A DNA stretch of 64,000 nt from Scardovia inopinata JCM 12537 (lineage in GTDB: Bacteria > Actinomycetota > Actinomycetes > Actinomycetales > Bifidobacteriaceae), in contig NZ_AP012334.1 of assembly GCF_001042695.1 (NCBI RefSeq), positions 1 through 64,000 on the forward strand. Direction: 5' to 3'. The notes under the pieces were generated by a model, which saw only the letters and a list, made by a program, of their open reading frames with translations, was not told where the DNA came from and searched no databases. This document shows, one piece after another, positions 45,035 to 54,959 of this stretch; the first letter of the stretch is position 1; each line of letters starts with the position of its first letter. Both the position numbers and the translations under genes were made by a program.

Positions 45035-46252
45035 ATGAGCACTGAGACAATTATTGTCATAGCCCTGGTGGCCCTTCTTCTCGTGGCAGCTATTACTGCC
45101 GGGATCATTGTAGGTGTGAAGCATTCAGGCGTTAGGAAGCAGAAAGAACAGCAGACAGGGCAAGAGCAAATTCCAGGGTCTCAGTTACCAGCAGAAACAG
45201 GCGCTGTACCAGCAGAAGCAGGTGGTGCAAAGTCGGAGGCCTCTGAGAGCTCAGCTAATCCACCGTCAGCAGCAGCCCCACAGGAAGCATCGGTTTTAGA
45301 AACACTCGAAGCTCCTGAAAAACCCCAGTCTCGCATTGTCCGACTGCGCTCCGAACTTGCGGCCAGCGCCAATCCCTTCGGAAAAGTCCTCTTTTCTATC
45401 CTCACCAGGGATAATCTGTCTGAATCAGACTGGGAAGATGTGGAAGATACTCTTCTTCTTGCTGATGTGGGGGCTGATACCAGCGAAGACCTGGTTAATC
45501 AGCTTAAAACTGATGCCCGTATAACAGGCCAGAAAGATCCAGCAGTGGTTCGTTCCATGTTACGCTCCAGACTCCTGAATCTGGTAGACTCCACCATGGA
45601 TCGATCCCTTGCAGCCCACCGGCAGAAGGATGATTCCACTGTCCCATCCGCCATCATCATGGTAGGAGTCAACGGATCTGGAAAAACGACTACAGCTGGT
45701 AAGCTGGCTCGGCTTTTTGTTGCCGAGGGGAAGAGCGTTATCCTTGGCGCTGCCGATACTTTCAGGGCAGCAGCGGCCGATCAGCTGGAAACCTGGGGTA
45801 GCCGCATCAATGTTCCTGTTGTACGCAGTGACCATGAGGGAGCCGATCCTGCCTCTGTTGCCTTTGAAGCTGCGCAGAAAGCCCGGGATAGTCACGCCGA
45901 TGTGCTCATTATTGATACAGCAGGCCGGTTGCAGAATAAGGCTAATCTCATGGACGAACTGGGCAAGATCCGCCGGGTGACCGAAAAGACCCTGCCTGTC
46001 GATGAAGTTCTTCTGGTCTTGGATGCAACTACTGGCCAGAATGGGCTAGAACAAGCCCGGGTTTTTTCTCAAGCAATAGGCATCACCGGTGTTGTCCTGA
46101 CTAAGTTGGACGGTTCAGCCAAGGGTGGCATTGTCATTTCTGTTCAGAAGGCTCTGGGAGTGCCTGTCAAGCTGGTCGGGCTGGGAGAGGGGCCGGACGA
46201 TCTGTCTGACTTCGATCCCGAATCATTCGTAGATGGAATCTTAGGAGATTAA
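45035..46252 (+). CDS. ftsY: Signal recognition particle receptor FtsY
   Basis: FtsY is the SRP receptor GTPase that delivers ribosomes making membrane proteins to the translocon. The 405-aa protein has an N-terminal membrane helix (about residues 5-28), as in actinobacteria, then an acidic/Ala-rich linker. The NG domain carries G1 GVNGSGKTTTAGKLA (about 210), G2 DTFRAAAADQL, G3 DTAGRLQNKANLM and G4 TKLDGSAKGG. The ribosome binding site is AAGGAGA. A weak hairpin (CTGCT/AGCAG followed by TTTATT) near 46268-46290 may end this and the converging MATE gene. Confidence 0.95.
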   Translation: MSTETIIVIALVALLLVAAITAGIIVGVKHSGVRKQKEQQTGQEQIPGSQLPAETGAVPAEAGGAKSEASESSANPPSAAAPQEASVLETLEAPEKPQSRIVRLRSELAASANPFGKVLFSILTRDNLSESDWEDVEDTLLLADVGADTSEDLVNQLKTDARITGQKDPAVVRSMLRSRLLNLVDSTMDRSLAAHRQKDDSTVPSAIIMVGVNGSGKTTTAGKLARLFVAEGKSVILGAADTFRAAAADQLETWGSRINVPVVRSDHEGADPASVAFEAAQKARDSHADVLIIDTAGRLQNKANLMDELGKIRRVTEKTLPVDEVLLVLDATTGQNGLEQARVFSQAIGITGVVLTKLDGSAKGGIVISVQKALGVPVKLVGLGEGPDDLSDFDPESFVDGILGD

Positions 46253-46286
46253 GCGGGCAGGCTGCTGTTTCCTGGGTAGCAGTTTA

Positions 46287-47666
46287 TTAATAGTTCTTCT
46301 TTTCTGATTTTTCTATAGCTGACAGCATCCAAACACCTTTCTTCGCCCGCAGGCCATTGGTACCAGCCCGCAGACCCATAAAGATAAGGTTGAAAACCAG
46401 CCAGAGGAGTACAATCTTTATTTCTTCAGACTGGACCTGGAACAGACGCAGGCTGGCTTGCATAAGGGTCAGGCCAAGGAACTGGCCTAAAGCTGCCAGA
46501 GAACAGGCCTTAGCCAGATAAACAAAATCTCCGGCTCCAATGAGAATCCCATCCAAAGCCCACATCCAGCCCTGCAGAGGGAAAAATAGGGCAAGGACCA
46601 TCATAGAGATACTGATCAGATGCTGCAGCTGGGGAACAGGGCTGAAGAAAGCTGGCCCCCACAAACCAAGGAAGAAAAAAATCAGACCGACCAGGACCCC
46701 CAGCCAGGCACCGGATTGAGCGATCAAAGAAGTCAGATAACGGGTGGTAACCGTATCTTTTTCTCCCAGGGACCTGCCTACCAGAGCCTGGCCTGCAATG
46801 GCAACTGAGTCCAGGGTGTTAAGGGCAAAATTCCAGGCAGAGTTAACAGCCTGATAGCTGGCCAGGACCTGGGTCCCCATGGCCGCAGCGGCCATGACAG
46901 TAGCTACCATAGCTGCCCGCAGAGCTAGAGTTCGGATAAACAAGGGGAATCCATCGCCTATGTTTTGTGCCAGACCTTCCTTTGATGGTTTCAGCGGTAC
47001 TGATCGAACCCGGGCGTGCAGGATGACCAGGGCAGACAAGAAGAGACCCATAGCCCACTGGGCCAGGCAGGTGGCCAAACCTGAACCAAGTACTCCCAGG
47101 TGAGCCCCAAAAATAAAGACAAAATCAAGCAGTGTGTTCAGGGCGGCTGACCCCACTGCTGCCCACAAAGTAACGGTTACTTTCTGTAAGCCGCGAAAAA
47201 TACCATTTACCGCATAAACCAACAGCATTCCCGGAGCTCCCAGGACTACAGCCCTGGTATAGATGACAGCCTGAGTCAGATCCTGGCCCCTCGCCCCAAT
47301 CGCCCAACAGAGGGGGCTGGCTCCGGCAAAGAGGCCGGCTGCAAGAATCAACCCAATTCCCAGGGCCAGCCACATACCGTTAATACCTGATCGTAGACCC
47401 GCCCTGACCTTGCCGGCTCCCATCAGTATGGCCACATGGGAGGTGGTGGAGTAAGCAAGAAAATTGCAGAGGCCAAGAGCAGTCAGGATAATGGTCGATC
47501 CCACAGACAAACCGGCCAGGGAACTGGTTGAAATATGGCCCACAATGGCAGTATCAATGAGAACAAAAGCAGGCTCTGCAATCAATTGACCAAAAGTGGG
47601 AACGGCCAGATGGAACAGCTGCTTTCGGGTTGCAGCCCGGTCGAAAGAGGCTGGTGTCTGAGTCAT
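46287..47666 (-). CDS. MATE family efflux transporter
   Basis: This 459-aa multidrug and toxic-compound extrusion protein has twelve predicted helices in two homologous halves. Family features include FHLAVPTFGQLIAEPAFVLIDTAIVGHIST at the start and VNGIFRGLQKVTVTLWAAV. It resembles the DinF subgroup. Substrates are unknown. The ATG at 47666 lies 8 bases after a TATAAT on the minus strand, so the message is leaderless or nearly so. The promoter region is shared with the divergent ThrE-type gene. Confidence 0.9.
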   Translation of the reverse strand: MTQTPASFDRAATRKQLFHLAVPTFGQLIAEPAFVLIDTAIVGHISTSSLAGLSVGSTIILTALGLCNFLAYSTTSHVAILMGAGKVRAGLRSGINGMWLALGIGLILAAGLFAGASPLCWAIGARGQDLTQAVIYTRAVVLGAPGMLLVYAVNGIFRGLQKVTVTLWAAVGSAALNTLLDFVFIFGAHLGVLGSGLATCLAQWAMGLFLSALVILHARVRSVPLKPSKEGLAQNIGDGFPLFIRTLALRAAMVATVMAAAAMGTQVLASYQAVNSAWNFALNTLDSVAIAGQALVGRSLGEKDTVTTRYLTSLIAQSGAWLGVLVGLIFFFLGLWGPAFFSPVPQLQHLISISMMVLALFFPLQGWMWALDGILIGAGDFVYLAKACSLAALGQFLGLTLMQASLRLFQVQSEEIKIVLLWLVFNLIFMGLRAGTNGLRAKKGVWMLSAIEKSEKKNY

Positions 47667-47676
47667 AAGAGCTCAT

Positions 47677-47682
47677 TATAAT
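47677..47682. promoter_or_regulatory. Shared divergent -10 box (MATE and ThrE-type genes)
   Basis: ATTATAAT (47675-47682) reads the same on both strands, so TATAAT is available to both diverging genes, whose starts are only 56 bp apart. The MATE ATG is 8 bases away on the minus strand and the ThrE-type GTG is 40 bases away on the plus strand. Confidence 0.5.
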
Positions 47683-47722
47683 CACTTCCCGGCCTGTCGT
47701 CACAAGGCTTCACAATGAAGGA

Positions 47723-49354
47723 GTGGGATTCAAGGATTTTATAAGCAACTCTGCGAGAAAATATAGGCAGAAGTACAGCAAAGAAAACATCCGTCAGAGA
47801 GGACTGCTCGACAACCGGAGATTTCACAGTCATTCCATCCCCCTCGACATGGATGACGTGGTAGCCGACCTTGATAAATCGGTGACTGAAGCTGGCCTGC
47901 CCGCCAAAGCCAGCGTGATTGTACGGGCAGGGGCTCTTGACCTGGCCAGCGGAACAGGGAGCTTCCGGGTTCGAGAGCTCATGGATCGCATTGCTGCCAC
48001 AATGGGGGTCTACGTGCGGGCAGATGTTAACTTAACCGATATTGAAGCCTCTTGCTCTGACGGGACGTACAGGGTAACTGAGGTGGTTGATCTGCCTACC
48101 GTGGGGGTTAATACCGAGCGGATTTGGCTTATGGAACATTTTACCGATTGGCTCAGCGTCAGCTTGGGAAGGCGGGGAACGTACCACCGGGCTGCTGATG
48201 CCTCCCAGAATTTTATTGCCCGTCTGACCAATGAAAAGAAAAGCAGTATTGCCCCCATCCCTGATATTATCGGCGATGCCGACAGGGGGGATGCTTCAGC
48301 TCCGGCTGCGGAAGGCTGCAATCCTGCTCAGCCCGGCCAATCTGTCCGAACCGTTAGACCCGCCCCTGTCACTGTTCGCCAGATTCATGAGCGTCTGGAC
48401 GCCATCGAGTACCGTCACCACCTTTATAGCTTAGCCTTGCAGGTACTGGCGGCAGCGGTCTCCTGCGCATCCTTTACTTTTCTCCTGGGGGGAGGACCAA
48501 TAGACATGGCCGCTGCCTTTATTGGAGCTGGCTGTGGTCAGTTTGTTCGCAGCCGGCTGAACGGCCGCCATATGAATCAGTTTTTTGTGACTGCCCTCGC
48601 AGTAGTAATCGCAGCCTTTGTCAGCATTGGTTCTCTGCGTCTTCTGGGCATGTTCTATCCAGCTGCCCTGGCTCACGATACTGCATACATTGGGGCTATT
48701 CTTTTTGTGGTGCCTGGTTTCCCTCTCATTACCGGGGGTCTGGATATTGCCAAACTGGATATTTCTTCCGGCGTTCAGCGGGCTGTGTATTTTTTGGCTA
48801 TCATCACTGCCGCTACTTTAGCTGCCTGGGCTGTGGCTGACGTTGTTCATCTGACTCCAGGAGGTTTTGCCGAATTTTCCATGAACCCCTGGCTGAGGTT
48901 AATTCTGCGCTTCATCACTGCATTTGGGGGAGTTTGGGGGTTTTCCGTCCTCTTTAATTCTCCTCAGCGGATGGCCTGTGTAGCGGCAGTGATTGGTGCC
49001 TTGGCAGACACGTTCCGCCTGGAAATCATTGACTACTGGCATACTCCCATTGAAGCTGCTGCTTTTTTGGGAGCCTTGGCAGCAGGACTCCTGGCTTCTG
49101 CCTGGAGGATTGCGGTCCGGCATGGGTTGATCGAGCCGCAGTATGGCTTTCCCCGTATTACTCTGACCGTTCCCTCCATTGTGATTATGGTTCCGGGACT
49201 GTATATGTATCAGGCCGTCTATTACCTGGGCCAGCTGAACTCAGGGGCAGCTCTTAATTGGATTTTCAGGGCGGTTCTCGTGGTAGTTTGCCTACCAATT
49301 GGCCTGGCTCTAGCTCGAATCCTGACCGACCGCAGCTGGCGGTACGACGTATAA
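47723..49354 (+). CDS. Threonine/serine exporter family (ThrE-type) membrane protein
   Basis: This 543-aa protein combines the two halves of the ThrE family: the N-terminal ThrE domain with a soluble start (VDLPTVGVNTERIW) followed by five helices, and the C-terminal ThrE_2 block of about five helices. ThrE exports threonine and serine in Corynebacterium; the substrate here is inferred. Typical segments are VVPGFPLITGGLDIAKLD and ITLTVPSIVIMVPGLYMYQAVYY. The start is uncertain: the GTG at 47723 directly abuts AAGGAG with almost no spacer. The first ~45 residues precede the conserved core and may not be translated. Confidence 0.85.
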   Translation: MGFKDFISNSARKYRQKYSKENIRQRGLLDNRRFHSHSIPLDMDDVVADLDKSVTEAGLPAKASVIVRAGALDLASGTGSFRVRELMDRIAATMGVYVRADVNLTDIEASCSDGTYRVTEVVDLPTVGVNTERIWLMEHFTDWLSVSLGRRGTYHRAADASQNFIARLTNEKKSSIAPIPDIIGDADRGDASAPAAEGCNPAQPGQSVRTVRPAPVTVRQIHERLDAIEYRHHLYSLALQVLAAAVSCASFTFLLGGGPIDMAAAFIGAGCGQFVRSRLNGRHMNQFFVTALAVVIAAFVSIGSLRLLGMFYPAALAHDTAYIGAILFVVPGFPLITGGLDIAKLDISSGVQRAVYFLAIITAATLAAWAVADVVHLTPGGFAEFSMNPWLRLILRFITAFGGVWGFSVLFNSPQRMACVAAVIGALADTFRLEIIDYWHTPIEAAAFLGALAAGLLASAWRIAVRHGLIEPQYGFPRITLTVPSIVIMVPGLYMYQAVYYLGQLNSGAALNWIFRAVLVVVCLPIGLALARILTDRSWRYDV

Positions 49355-49384
49355 AGGCTTGAAGCCTAAAGTGAAACCTAAAGT

Positions 49385-49735
49385 TTAGTCCTGCTTGGGC
49401 TTGGACTTAGGTTTGGGCTTTAAAGCACTGGGCATAGGAATCTTGGGAAAGGGCTTATGCGGAACAGGCTTTTTAGCAGCCTGAGATTCAGCTTTTTTGG
49501 CGGCCTCGGCTGCCCAGGCAGCATAATCATCCAAATCAGGAGTGGTGTCATCTTCCCGCAGACTGTTCTTATCTGTCTGGCTTATACTGTCTTCCTGCCT
49601 GTCGTCCTTTTCAGTTTCTTCGGCTTCCTGGGATGACAGCTCTTTCTCCAGCTCGTTGTAATCCGTATCTGTGGTCATATACTTGAGTTTTCGAGCCATC
49701 TTTGTTTGTTTTGCCTTCTGACGTCCCCGGCCCAT
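49385..49735 (-). CDS. DUF3073 protein
   Basis: This 116-aa, highly charged small protein opens MGRGRQKAKQTKMARKLKY and continues DYNELEKEL, the hallmark of the actinobacterial DUF3073 family of unknown function. The middle is acidic and the end is a Lys/Pro-rich tail (KPKPKSKPKQD). It has no membrane segment. A clear ribosome binding site (AAAGGAG) precedes the ATG at 49735. It converges with the ThrE-type gene and diverges from trpS. Confidence 0.88.
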   Translation of the reverse strand: MGRGRQKAKQTKMARKLKYMTTDTDYNELEKELSSQEAEETEKDDRQEDSISQTDKNSLREDDTTPDLDDYAAWAAEAAKKAESQAAKKPVPHKPFPKIPMPSALKPKPKSKPKQD

Positions 49736-49924
49736 AAAAAAACTCCTTTGCCAACTTGGCTACTGTGATACGTATATAATCATCATCAAGTAGGATACCA
49801 CGAACTATGGTTGTCTGCAGAAATTTTTATGATGAGAGCATCATCTTGACCAGATTTTTACGTTTCTGAGGGTGTCGGATTTATTCTGCTGCCCTAATTT
49901 TATAATTTTATAAGGAGCTGACTC

Positions 49925-51019
49925 ATGGCAGACAAGGAAAAACAGGTGACTGCGGCGGGAAATAAAATCAGCGCCAGCTATGAAGCAGCTAAAAGGCGGT
50001 CTGATCAGACTCTGGCTGAACTTAATGCTCAGCCAGAGAAATTCATTATGCTGACCGGAGACAGGCCTACGGGCCGCCTGCATTTGGGGCATTATTTTGG
50101 AACCTTAACAGAGCGAGTCCGTATGCAGAACTTGGGCGTTCATACTAATATTCTGGTTGCTGACTATCAGGTGATTACAGACCGGGATACTACTGAACAT
50201 ATTGAAGATAATGTTCTTAATCTTGTGGTGGATTATCTGGCTGCTGGAATTGATCCCACTAAAACCATGATTTTTGCCCATTCGGCTGTTCCCGCTGAGA
50301 ATCAGCTTATGCTTCCCTTCCTTTCCCTGGTGACTGAGGCTGAGTTGCACCGCAATCCTACTGTGAAATCCGAAATGGAAGCTTCCGGTCATGCTTTAAC
50401 CGGTCTCCTCCTGACCTATCCGGTTCATCAAGCCTGTGATATTCTATTCTGCAAGGGGAACGTTGTCCCCGTTGGCAAAGATCAGCTTCCTCATATAGAA
50501 ATTACCAGGACCATAGCTCGCCGGTTTAATGAACGGTATTCCCCCACAAAACCTGTGTTTACTGAGCCCACCGCCATTTTGTCTGATGCCTCGGAGATTC
50601 CTGGCCTTGATGGCCGCAAAATGAGCAAATCATACGGAAATGCTATCTTCTTGGGGGCTACCGCTGAAGAGACTGCCAAGCTTATTAAAAAAAGTCCCAC
50701 AGATTCGCAGCGCATGATTACTTTCGATCCGGTGAACCGTCCTCAGGTCTCTGCCCTGCTGACAACAGCCGGCCTGGTTACAGGCCGCGATCCTCGGGAA
50801 ATTGCTTCAGATATCGGCAATGCCGGTGCTGGGGCCCTGAAGCAGTATGTGACCCAGTCGGTCAATGAATTCCTTGCTCCTCACCGGCAGCGGCGGCAGG
50901 AACTGGCTGCTGACATGGATTATGTTCGAGATATCCTGCACGAAGGCAATAAGAAGGCCAATCAGATAGCTCAGGAAACCCTGGACCAGGTTCGGGAAGC
51001 CATGGGGATGACCTACTGA
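49925..51019 (+). CDS. trpS: Tryptophanyl-tRNA synthetase
   Basis: This 364-aa class I synthetase attaches tryptophan to its tRNA. It has the HIGH-like motif GRLHLGHYFG (about residue 49) and the KMSKS motif in GLDGRKMSKSYGNAI (about 234). It is about 30 residues longer than the E. coli enzyme, mostly at the N-terminus. The start ATG at 49925 follows TAAGGAGC. The next gene, tatD, starts 76 bp later on the same strand. Confidence 0.95.
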   Translation: MADKEKQVTAAGNKISASYEAAKRRSDQTLAELNAQPEKFIMLTGDRPTGRLHLGHYFGTLTERVRMQNLGVHTNILVADYQVITDRDTTEHIEDNVLNLVVDYLAAGIDPTKTMIFAHSAVPAENQLMLPFLSLVTEAELHRNPTVKSEMEASGHALTGLLLTYPVHQACDILFCKGNVVPVGKDQLPHIEITRTIARRFNERYSPTKPVFTEPTAILSDASEIPGLDGRKMSKSYGNAIFLGATAEETAKLIKKSPTDSQRMITFDPVNRPQVSALLTTAGLVTGRDPREIASDIGNAGAGALKQYVTQSVNEFLAPHRQRRQELAADMDYVRDILHEGNKKANQIAQETLDQVREAMGMTY

Positions 51020-51095
51020 CTGGGGCCGGATTCCTGCCGGTTCAGGAGCAGAATAGGAATAATCTGCGCTGGCATAACTCATAAGAAGTATCAGC

Positions 51096-52064
51096 ATGTC
51101 TAAGAAAAAGCATAGGGACAGATCCTGGGCCCCATCTCCCCCGGCCCTGCCTGTCCCAGTAACGGATAACCACACTCACTTGGTATCAGTTGTGGGGTTT
51201 TCCCGGCAGATGGATGAGCAGGCCAGGGATCGGGGACAGAATCCAGTCCCCGTTTACAGTCCTGACCAGCTTCTCTCTCAGGCCGCTTCGGCAGGGGTTG
51301 GCCGAATTATTGATGTGGGCTGTGAACTCCCTCATCTGCAGGCAGCTGTGGATCTGGCCCTGGCTCATTCTGGACAGGTTTATGCAGCCCTGGCGATTCA
51401 CCCCAATGAGGCTGTTCTTCATGGGCATCATGGGGACCCTGGTCCTGATGGGCTGGAAATTACATATCAGCCCTGGCATGATCTGTCTTTCGATGAAGCT
51501 CTGTCTCGGGTGGAACAGCTGGCCAGAAGCAATCAGGGCTTGGTGGTTGCCATAGGGGAGACCGGATTGGACTATTACCGGACGGGGCCCCGAGCCCGCC
51601 GCCTGCAGATTGATGCTTTTCGAGCCCATATAGACCTGGCTAAAGAATTGGGTCTGCCCCTGCAGATACATGACAGGAATGCTCATGAAGATGTTGTTTC
51701 AATCCTTCTGAAAGATAAGGCTCCTGAGGGCACTATTTTCCACTCATATTCCGCTGGCCCTGAAATTGCTCAGATTGCCCGGGAACAGGGCTGGTACCTG
51801 AGTTTTTCCGGGACTGTTTCTTACAAAGGCAATGATCGGATTCGTCAGGCTTTACAAACTATAGATCTGCATCACATCCTGGTAGAAACAGACGCTCCCT
51901 ATTTATCTCCCATGCCCTATCGGGGAAGAACCAATGCCCCCTACCTGATCCCCTATACCCTGGCTTCCATGGCGGATACTGTGGATATGCCCTTGGAAGC
52001 TCTGGCTGAATTGGTAGAAGGGAACACCAGAAGAGTCTATCATCTTCCTGTCCAGGGCCGCTGA
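51096..52064 (+). CDS. tatD: TatD family metal-dependent hydrolase
   Basis: This 322-aa TIM-barrel hydrolase of the TatD DNase family has the metal ligands in VTDNHTHL (about residue 26), the Glu in IGETGLDYYR (about 155), the His in LQIHDRNAHEDV (about 191) and the Asp in VETDAPYLSPMPYRGRTNAP (about 266). Relatives have 3'-5' exonuclease or endonuclease activity. A basic ~20-residue extension precedes the core. No strong ribosome binding site is visible. Three tandem 11-bp repeats begin 6 bp after its stop. Confidence 0.92.
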   Translation: MSKKKHRDRSWAPSPPALPVPVTDNHTHLVSVVGFSRQMDEQARDRGQNPVPVYSPDQLLSQAASAGVGRIIDVGCELPHLQAAVDLALAHSGQVYAALAIHPNEAVLHGHHGDPGPDGLEITYQPWHDLSFDEALSRVEQLARSNQGLVVAIGETGLDYYRTGPRARRLQIDAFRAHIDLAKELGLPLQIHDRNAHEDVVSILLKDKAPEGTIFHSYSAGPEIAQIAREQGWYLSFSGTVSYKGNDRIRQALQTIDLHHILVETDAPYLSPMPYRGRTNAPYLIPYTLASMADTVDMPLEALAELVEGNTRRVYHLPVQGR

Positions 52065-52069
52065 TTACT

Positions 52070-52102
52070 CCTGTGGGTTGCCTGTGGGTTGCCTGTGGGT
52101 TG
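52070..52102. repeat. Three tandem copies of an 11-bp repeat
   Basis: CCTGTGGGTTG occurs three times head to tail (52070-52080, 52081-52091, 52092-52102) directly after tatD. It is a short repeat prone to slippage; no function is evident. Confidence 0.75.
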
Positions 52103-52262
52103 GAGGTCTGTGATTGGGAGTTTTTGACTTCCGGAGACCTGGTGCAATGCAGTATTTTTGCCGATTGTGTATATACCGTGATAAAGTAGCGGGTTGATTA
52201 TCTCTAGGTGCAAAACACGCTGACAGATGCCGGATGGTCTGGCGCAGATAGGTGGAGTTTAT

Positions 52263-54872
52263 ATGATGCAGCAGGGCAGGAAGTCTTTCCAACAGATTAT
52301 TGCTGACAGCAGCAGTGAGGGTGGGTCTGATTCCCGGAACCAGGCAGATTCTCCTGTGAGTTCGAATGACGCTGGCGATAAGGGTCTTCGCCACCTGGTG
52401 CACGATACCAGCCTTGCTCGGGCGGTGACCGCTTCCGCAACAGGAGATGGGGTTCAGGAGGGTTCTTCAACAGGATCCAAAAAGATTTCTCCGGCTTCCA
52501 AGGAAGCCAAGCCTGCGGCTGTTGCCGCCGCCCTGGATGAGACCGGACCGATTATTCCTAGTGAGGGGATTGCCAGCGCTCCTGTCATCTCCGATCAGGC
52601 TATCTCTCCTGAGGAGGTGGAGGAGAAAAAGCGGGCTAAGGAGGAAGCGCGTAAATCAGCTGAACTGAAGAATGCCCGGGCCCGCACCCCCCTTGGCCGC
52701 TGGTGGCATAAGCTTCAGGCCTCTCCCGATAAGATTTCTCTGGGAATGTGCATTGTCACTATGGGTGTGGTCTACGGAGACATCGGAACCTCTCCTCTCT
52801 ACCTGGCTCAGTCATTTGTTTCCGGCCAGGGCGGGATCCGCTATGTTGACCGCACTTCTGTTTTGGGTATGCTCTCCCTGCTTTTCTGGTCTATTACCCT
52901 TATCACTACTGTCAAGTATGTACTTATTGCCATGAGGATTGATAACAGGGGTGAAGGCGGTATTTTTGCCCTCTATTCCATGGTCAAACGCTTTGCCAAA
53001 TGGTTGTGGATCCCAGCAATGATTGGTGGGGCTGCGTTTTTAGCTGACTCTGTTTTGACCCCGGCTGTTTCTATTTCTTCTGCTGTGGAAGGATTAAGGA
53101 CCCTGCGGGCTTTTGAAAATGTGTTTACGGTTAATCCCCAGCTAACTTTGGCTATTACTGTAATCATTATTGTTATTCTTTTTGCTGTTCAGTCCCGGGG
53201 AACAGAACGGATTGGCCGGGTTTTCGGGGTAGTGGTGGCTATCTGGTTCACCTTCATGGCTGTGGTGGGAATCATTGCCATTGGAAACGACTGGTCTATT
53301 TTTGCTGCTCTTAACCCCTGGTATGGTCTGGAATACTTGCTGAATCTGAATGGTGCCAACAGGGCTGGGTTGGCTATCATGGGAACTGTTTTTCTGGCAA
53401 CCACCGGTGCTGAGGCCCTCTACTCCGATATGGGCCATGTGGGCAGAGGAAATATTTACGCCACCTGGCCCTTTATTTTTATCTGCCTGATTTTCAATTA
53501 TTTTGGGCAGGGAGCCTGGATGATCCGCAACCAGAACAACAAGGCCCTCTGGTCTGCTCCCAATGTCAACCCCTTCTTCCAGACCATTAATCCCACCCTG
53601 CGCTACGTTGCCGTTATCCTGTCAGTAGCAGCAGGCGTAATTGCTTCGCAGGCCTTGATTACCGGCGCTTTCACTATGGTTTCGGAAGCTACCGGCCTTA
53701 ACTGGATGCCTCACCTGCAGGTTCGGTACCCAGCCAGGACCCGGGGTCAGCTGTATATCCCTACAGTGAATTTTGTCCTTTGCGCGGCAACCCTGGTGGT
53801 GCTCATGATTTTCCAGAATTCTGAACGTATCACCAACGCTTACGGCCTGGCCCTGACCGTTACCATGATTACCACTGTCGTTCTTCTCATGGCTTACATG
53901 TGGTATGCCCAGAAGAGACGGGTCCTGGCCCTGATCTTTGGGGTGGTTTTCTTAGCTATTCAATCCCTCTTCTTCATCTCTTCCCTTTCTAAGTTCTTCA
54001 CCGGCGGCTGGTTTACCACCATCTTGACTATCGTGATTTTTACCATCATGTATACCTGGGATACAGGCACCAGGATTGAGCGGTCTCAGCGCCGGCACAT
54101 GTCGCCTGAAGACTTCCTGCCTGCCCTGAATATTCTGCATAAAGATAAATCCGTTCCTTTGTATGCAGATAATTTGGTTTATCTAACCTCGGACAGCGAA
54201 CTCCGTCGTCTCGATACCGATATTTTCTACTCCATTTTTGCAGATCATCCCAAGAGGGCTCACGCCTGGTGGGCTGTATCGGTTCAGGTGACCGATGCTC
54301 CCTATACCCGGGAATATTCGGTAGAAAACTTCGGCACGGATTTTCTTTTCCGAGTTCGAATGCGGTTGGGATTCAAGGTGAATCAAAATGTATCCACCTA
54401 TCTGCATCAGATCATGCATGAGCTGATTGATCAGGGGACCCTGCCTCCTCAGGAAACCATTTATCCTAAGGTAGATAACGATCCACAGATTGGCACTATC
54501 AACTATGTGCTGATTCACAAAGCCTTAATGCCTGAATCTAAAGTGGATGTCAGGGGAGCTCTGTCTCTGAGAATCAAGTATGCTATCCGCCATATGGCGG
54601 GTTCTCCGGTCAAGTGGTTTGGTTTGGCTGCTTTTAACCCCAGAATTGAGGTTCAGCCCCTCTTCGTTCAGGTTCAGCCTATTCCTCCTTTGACTCAGGT
54701 TGCCCTGCGCAAAACCAAGCGACCGATTACTTTGGATGAGATTCTTGTCCGAAAGGCACAGAAGCACAAGAACGACACCGAGGAAATGGATGAGGTTTCG
54801 CCTACTTCCTCAGCTGCCGGCTCCCCAGCTGTCAACTCCTCGTCTGCCGGCTCGTCTGCCGCAGCTGAATAA
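52263..54872 (+). CDS. kup: Kup-type potassium uptake transporter
   Basis: This 869-aa K+/H+ symporter of the KUP/HAK/KT family contains the conserved start of the first helix, MGVVYGDIGTSPLYLAQSF, then YVLIAMRIDNRGEGGIFALYSMV and ALYSDMGHVGRGNI, with twelve predicted helices. About 155 polar residues precede the first helix and about 270 follow the last, so the protein is well beyond the ~630 aa of typical bacterial members. The N-terminal extension is Ser/Ala-rich with a charged stretch (EEVEEKKRAKEEARKSAE). The ATG at 52263 is chosen because of GGTGGAG upstream. Confidence 0.92.
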   Translation: MMQQGRKSFQQIIADSSSEGGSDSRNQADSPVSSNDAGDKGLRHLVHDTSLARAVTASATGDGVQEGSSTGSKKISPASKEAKPAAVAAALDETGPIIPSEGIASAPVISDQAISPEEVEEKKRAKEEARKSAELKNARARTPLGRWWHKLQASPDKISLGMCIVTMGVVYGDIGTSPLYLAQSFVSGQGGIRYVDRTSVLGMLSLLFWSITLITTVKYVLIAMRIDNRGEGGIFALYSMVKRFAKWLWIPAMIGGAAFLADSVLTPAVSISSAVEGLRTLRAFENVFTVNPQLTLAITVIIIVILFAVQSRGTERIGRVFGVVVAIWFTFMAVVGIIAIGNDWSIFAALNPWYGLEYLLNLNGANRAGLAIMGTVFLATTGAEALYSDMGHVGRGNIYATWPFIFICLIFNYFGQGAWMIRNQNNKALWSAPNVNPFFQTINPTLRYVAVILSVAAGVIASQALITGAFTMVSEATGLNWMPHLQVRYPARTRGQLYIPTVNFVLCAATLVVLMIFQNSERITNAYGLALTVTMITTVVLLMAYMWYAQKRRVLALIFGVVFLAIQSLFFISSLSKFFTGGWFTTILTIVIFTIMYTWDTGTRIERSQRRHMSPEDFLPALNILHKDKSVPLYADNLVYLTSDSELRRLDTDIFYSIFADHPKRAHAWWAVSVQVTDAPYTREYSVENFGTDFLFRVRMRLGFKVNQNVSTYLHQIMHELIDQGTLPPQETIYPKVDNDPQIGTINYVLIHKALMPESKVDVRGALSLRIKYAIRHMAGSPVKWFGLAAFNPRIEVQPLFVQVQPIPPLTQVALRKTKRPITLDEILVRKAQKHKNDTEEMDEVSPTSSAAGSPAVNSSSAGSSAAAE

Positions 54873-54959
54873 AATTTCTCACAGCCGAAAAATAGAATAA
54901 GAGTTTTCTGTTTCCGCTGCTTTCATTAGAATGAGAACAGCGACTAGTAGGAGGTCCTT

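Noticed and set aside
52065-52403. A 112-codon minus-strand frame over the 11-bp repeats and kup start
   Set aside because: It is antisense to kup and driven by the tandem repeat; it has no ribosome binding site or recognisable product.
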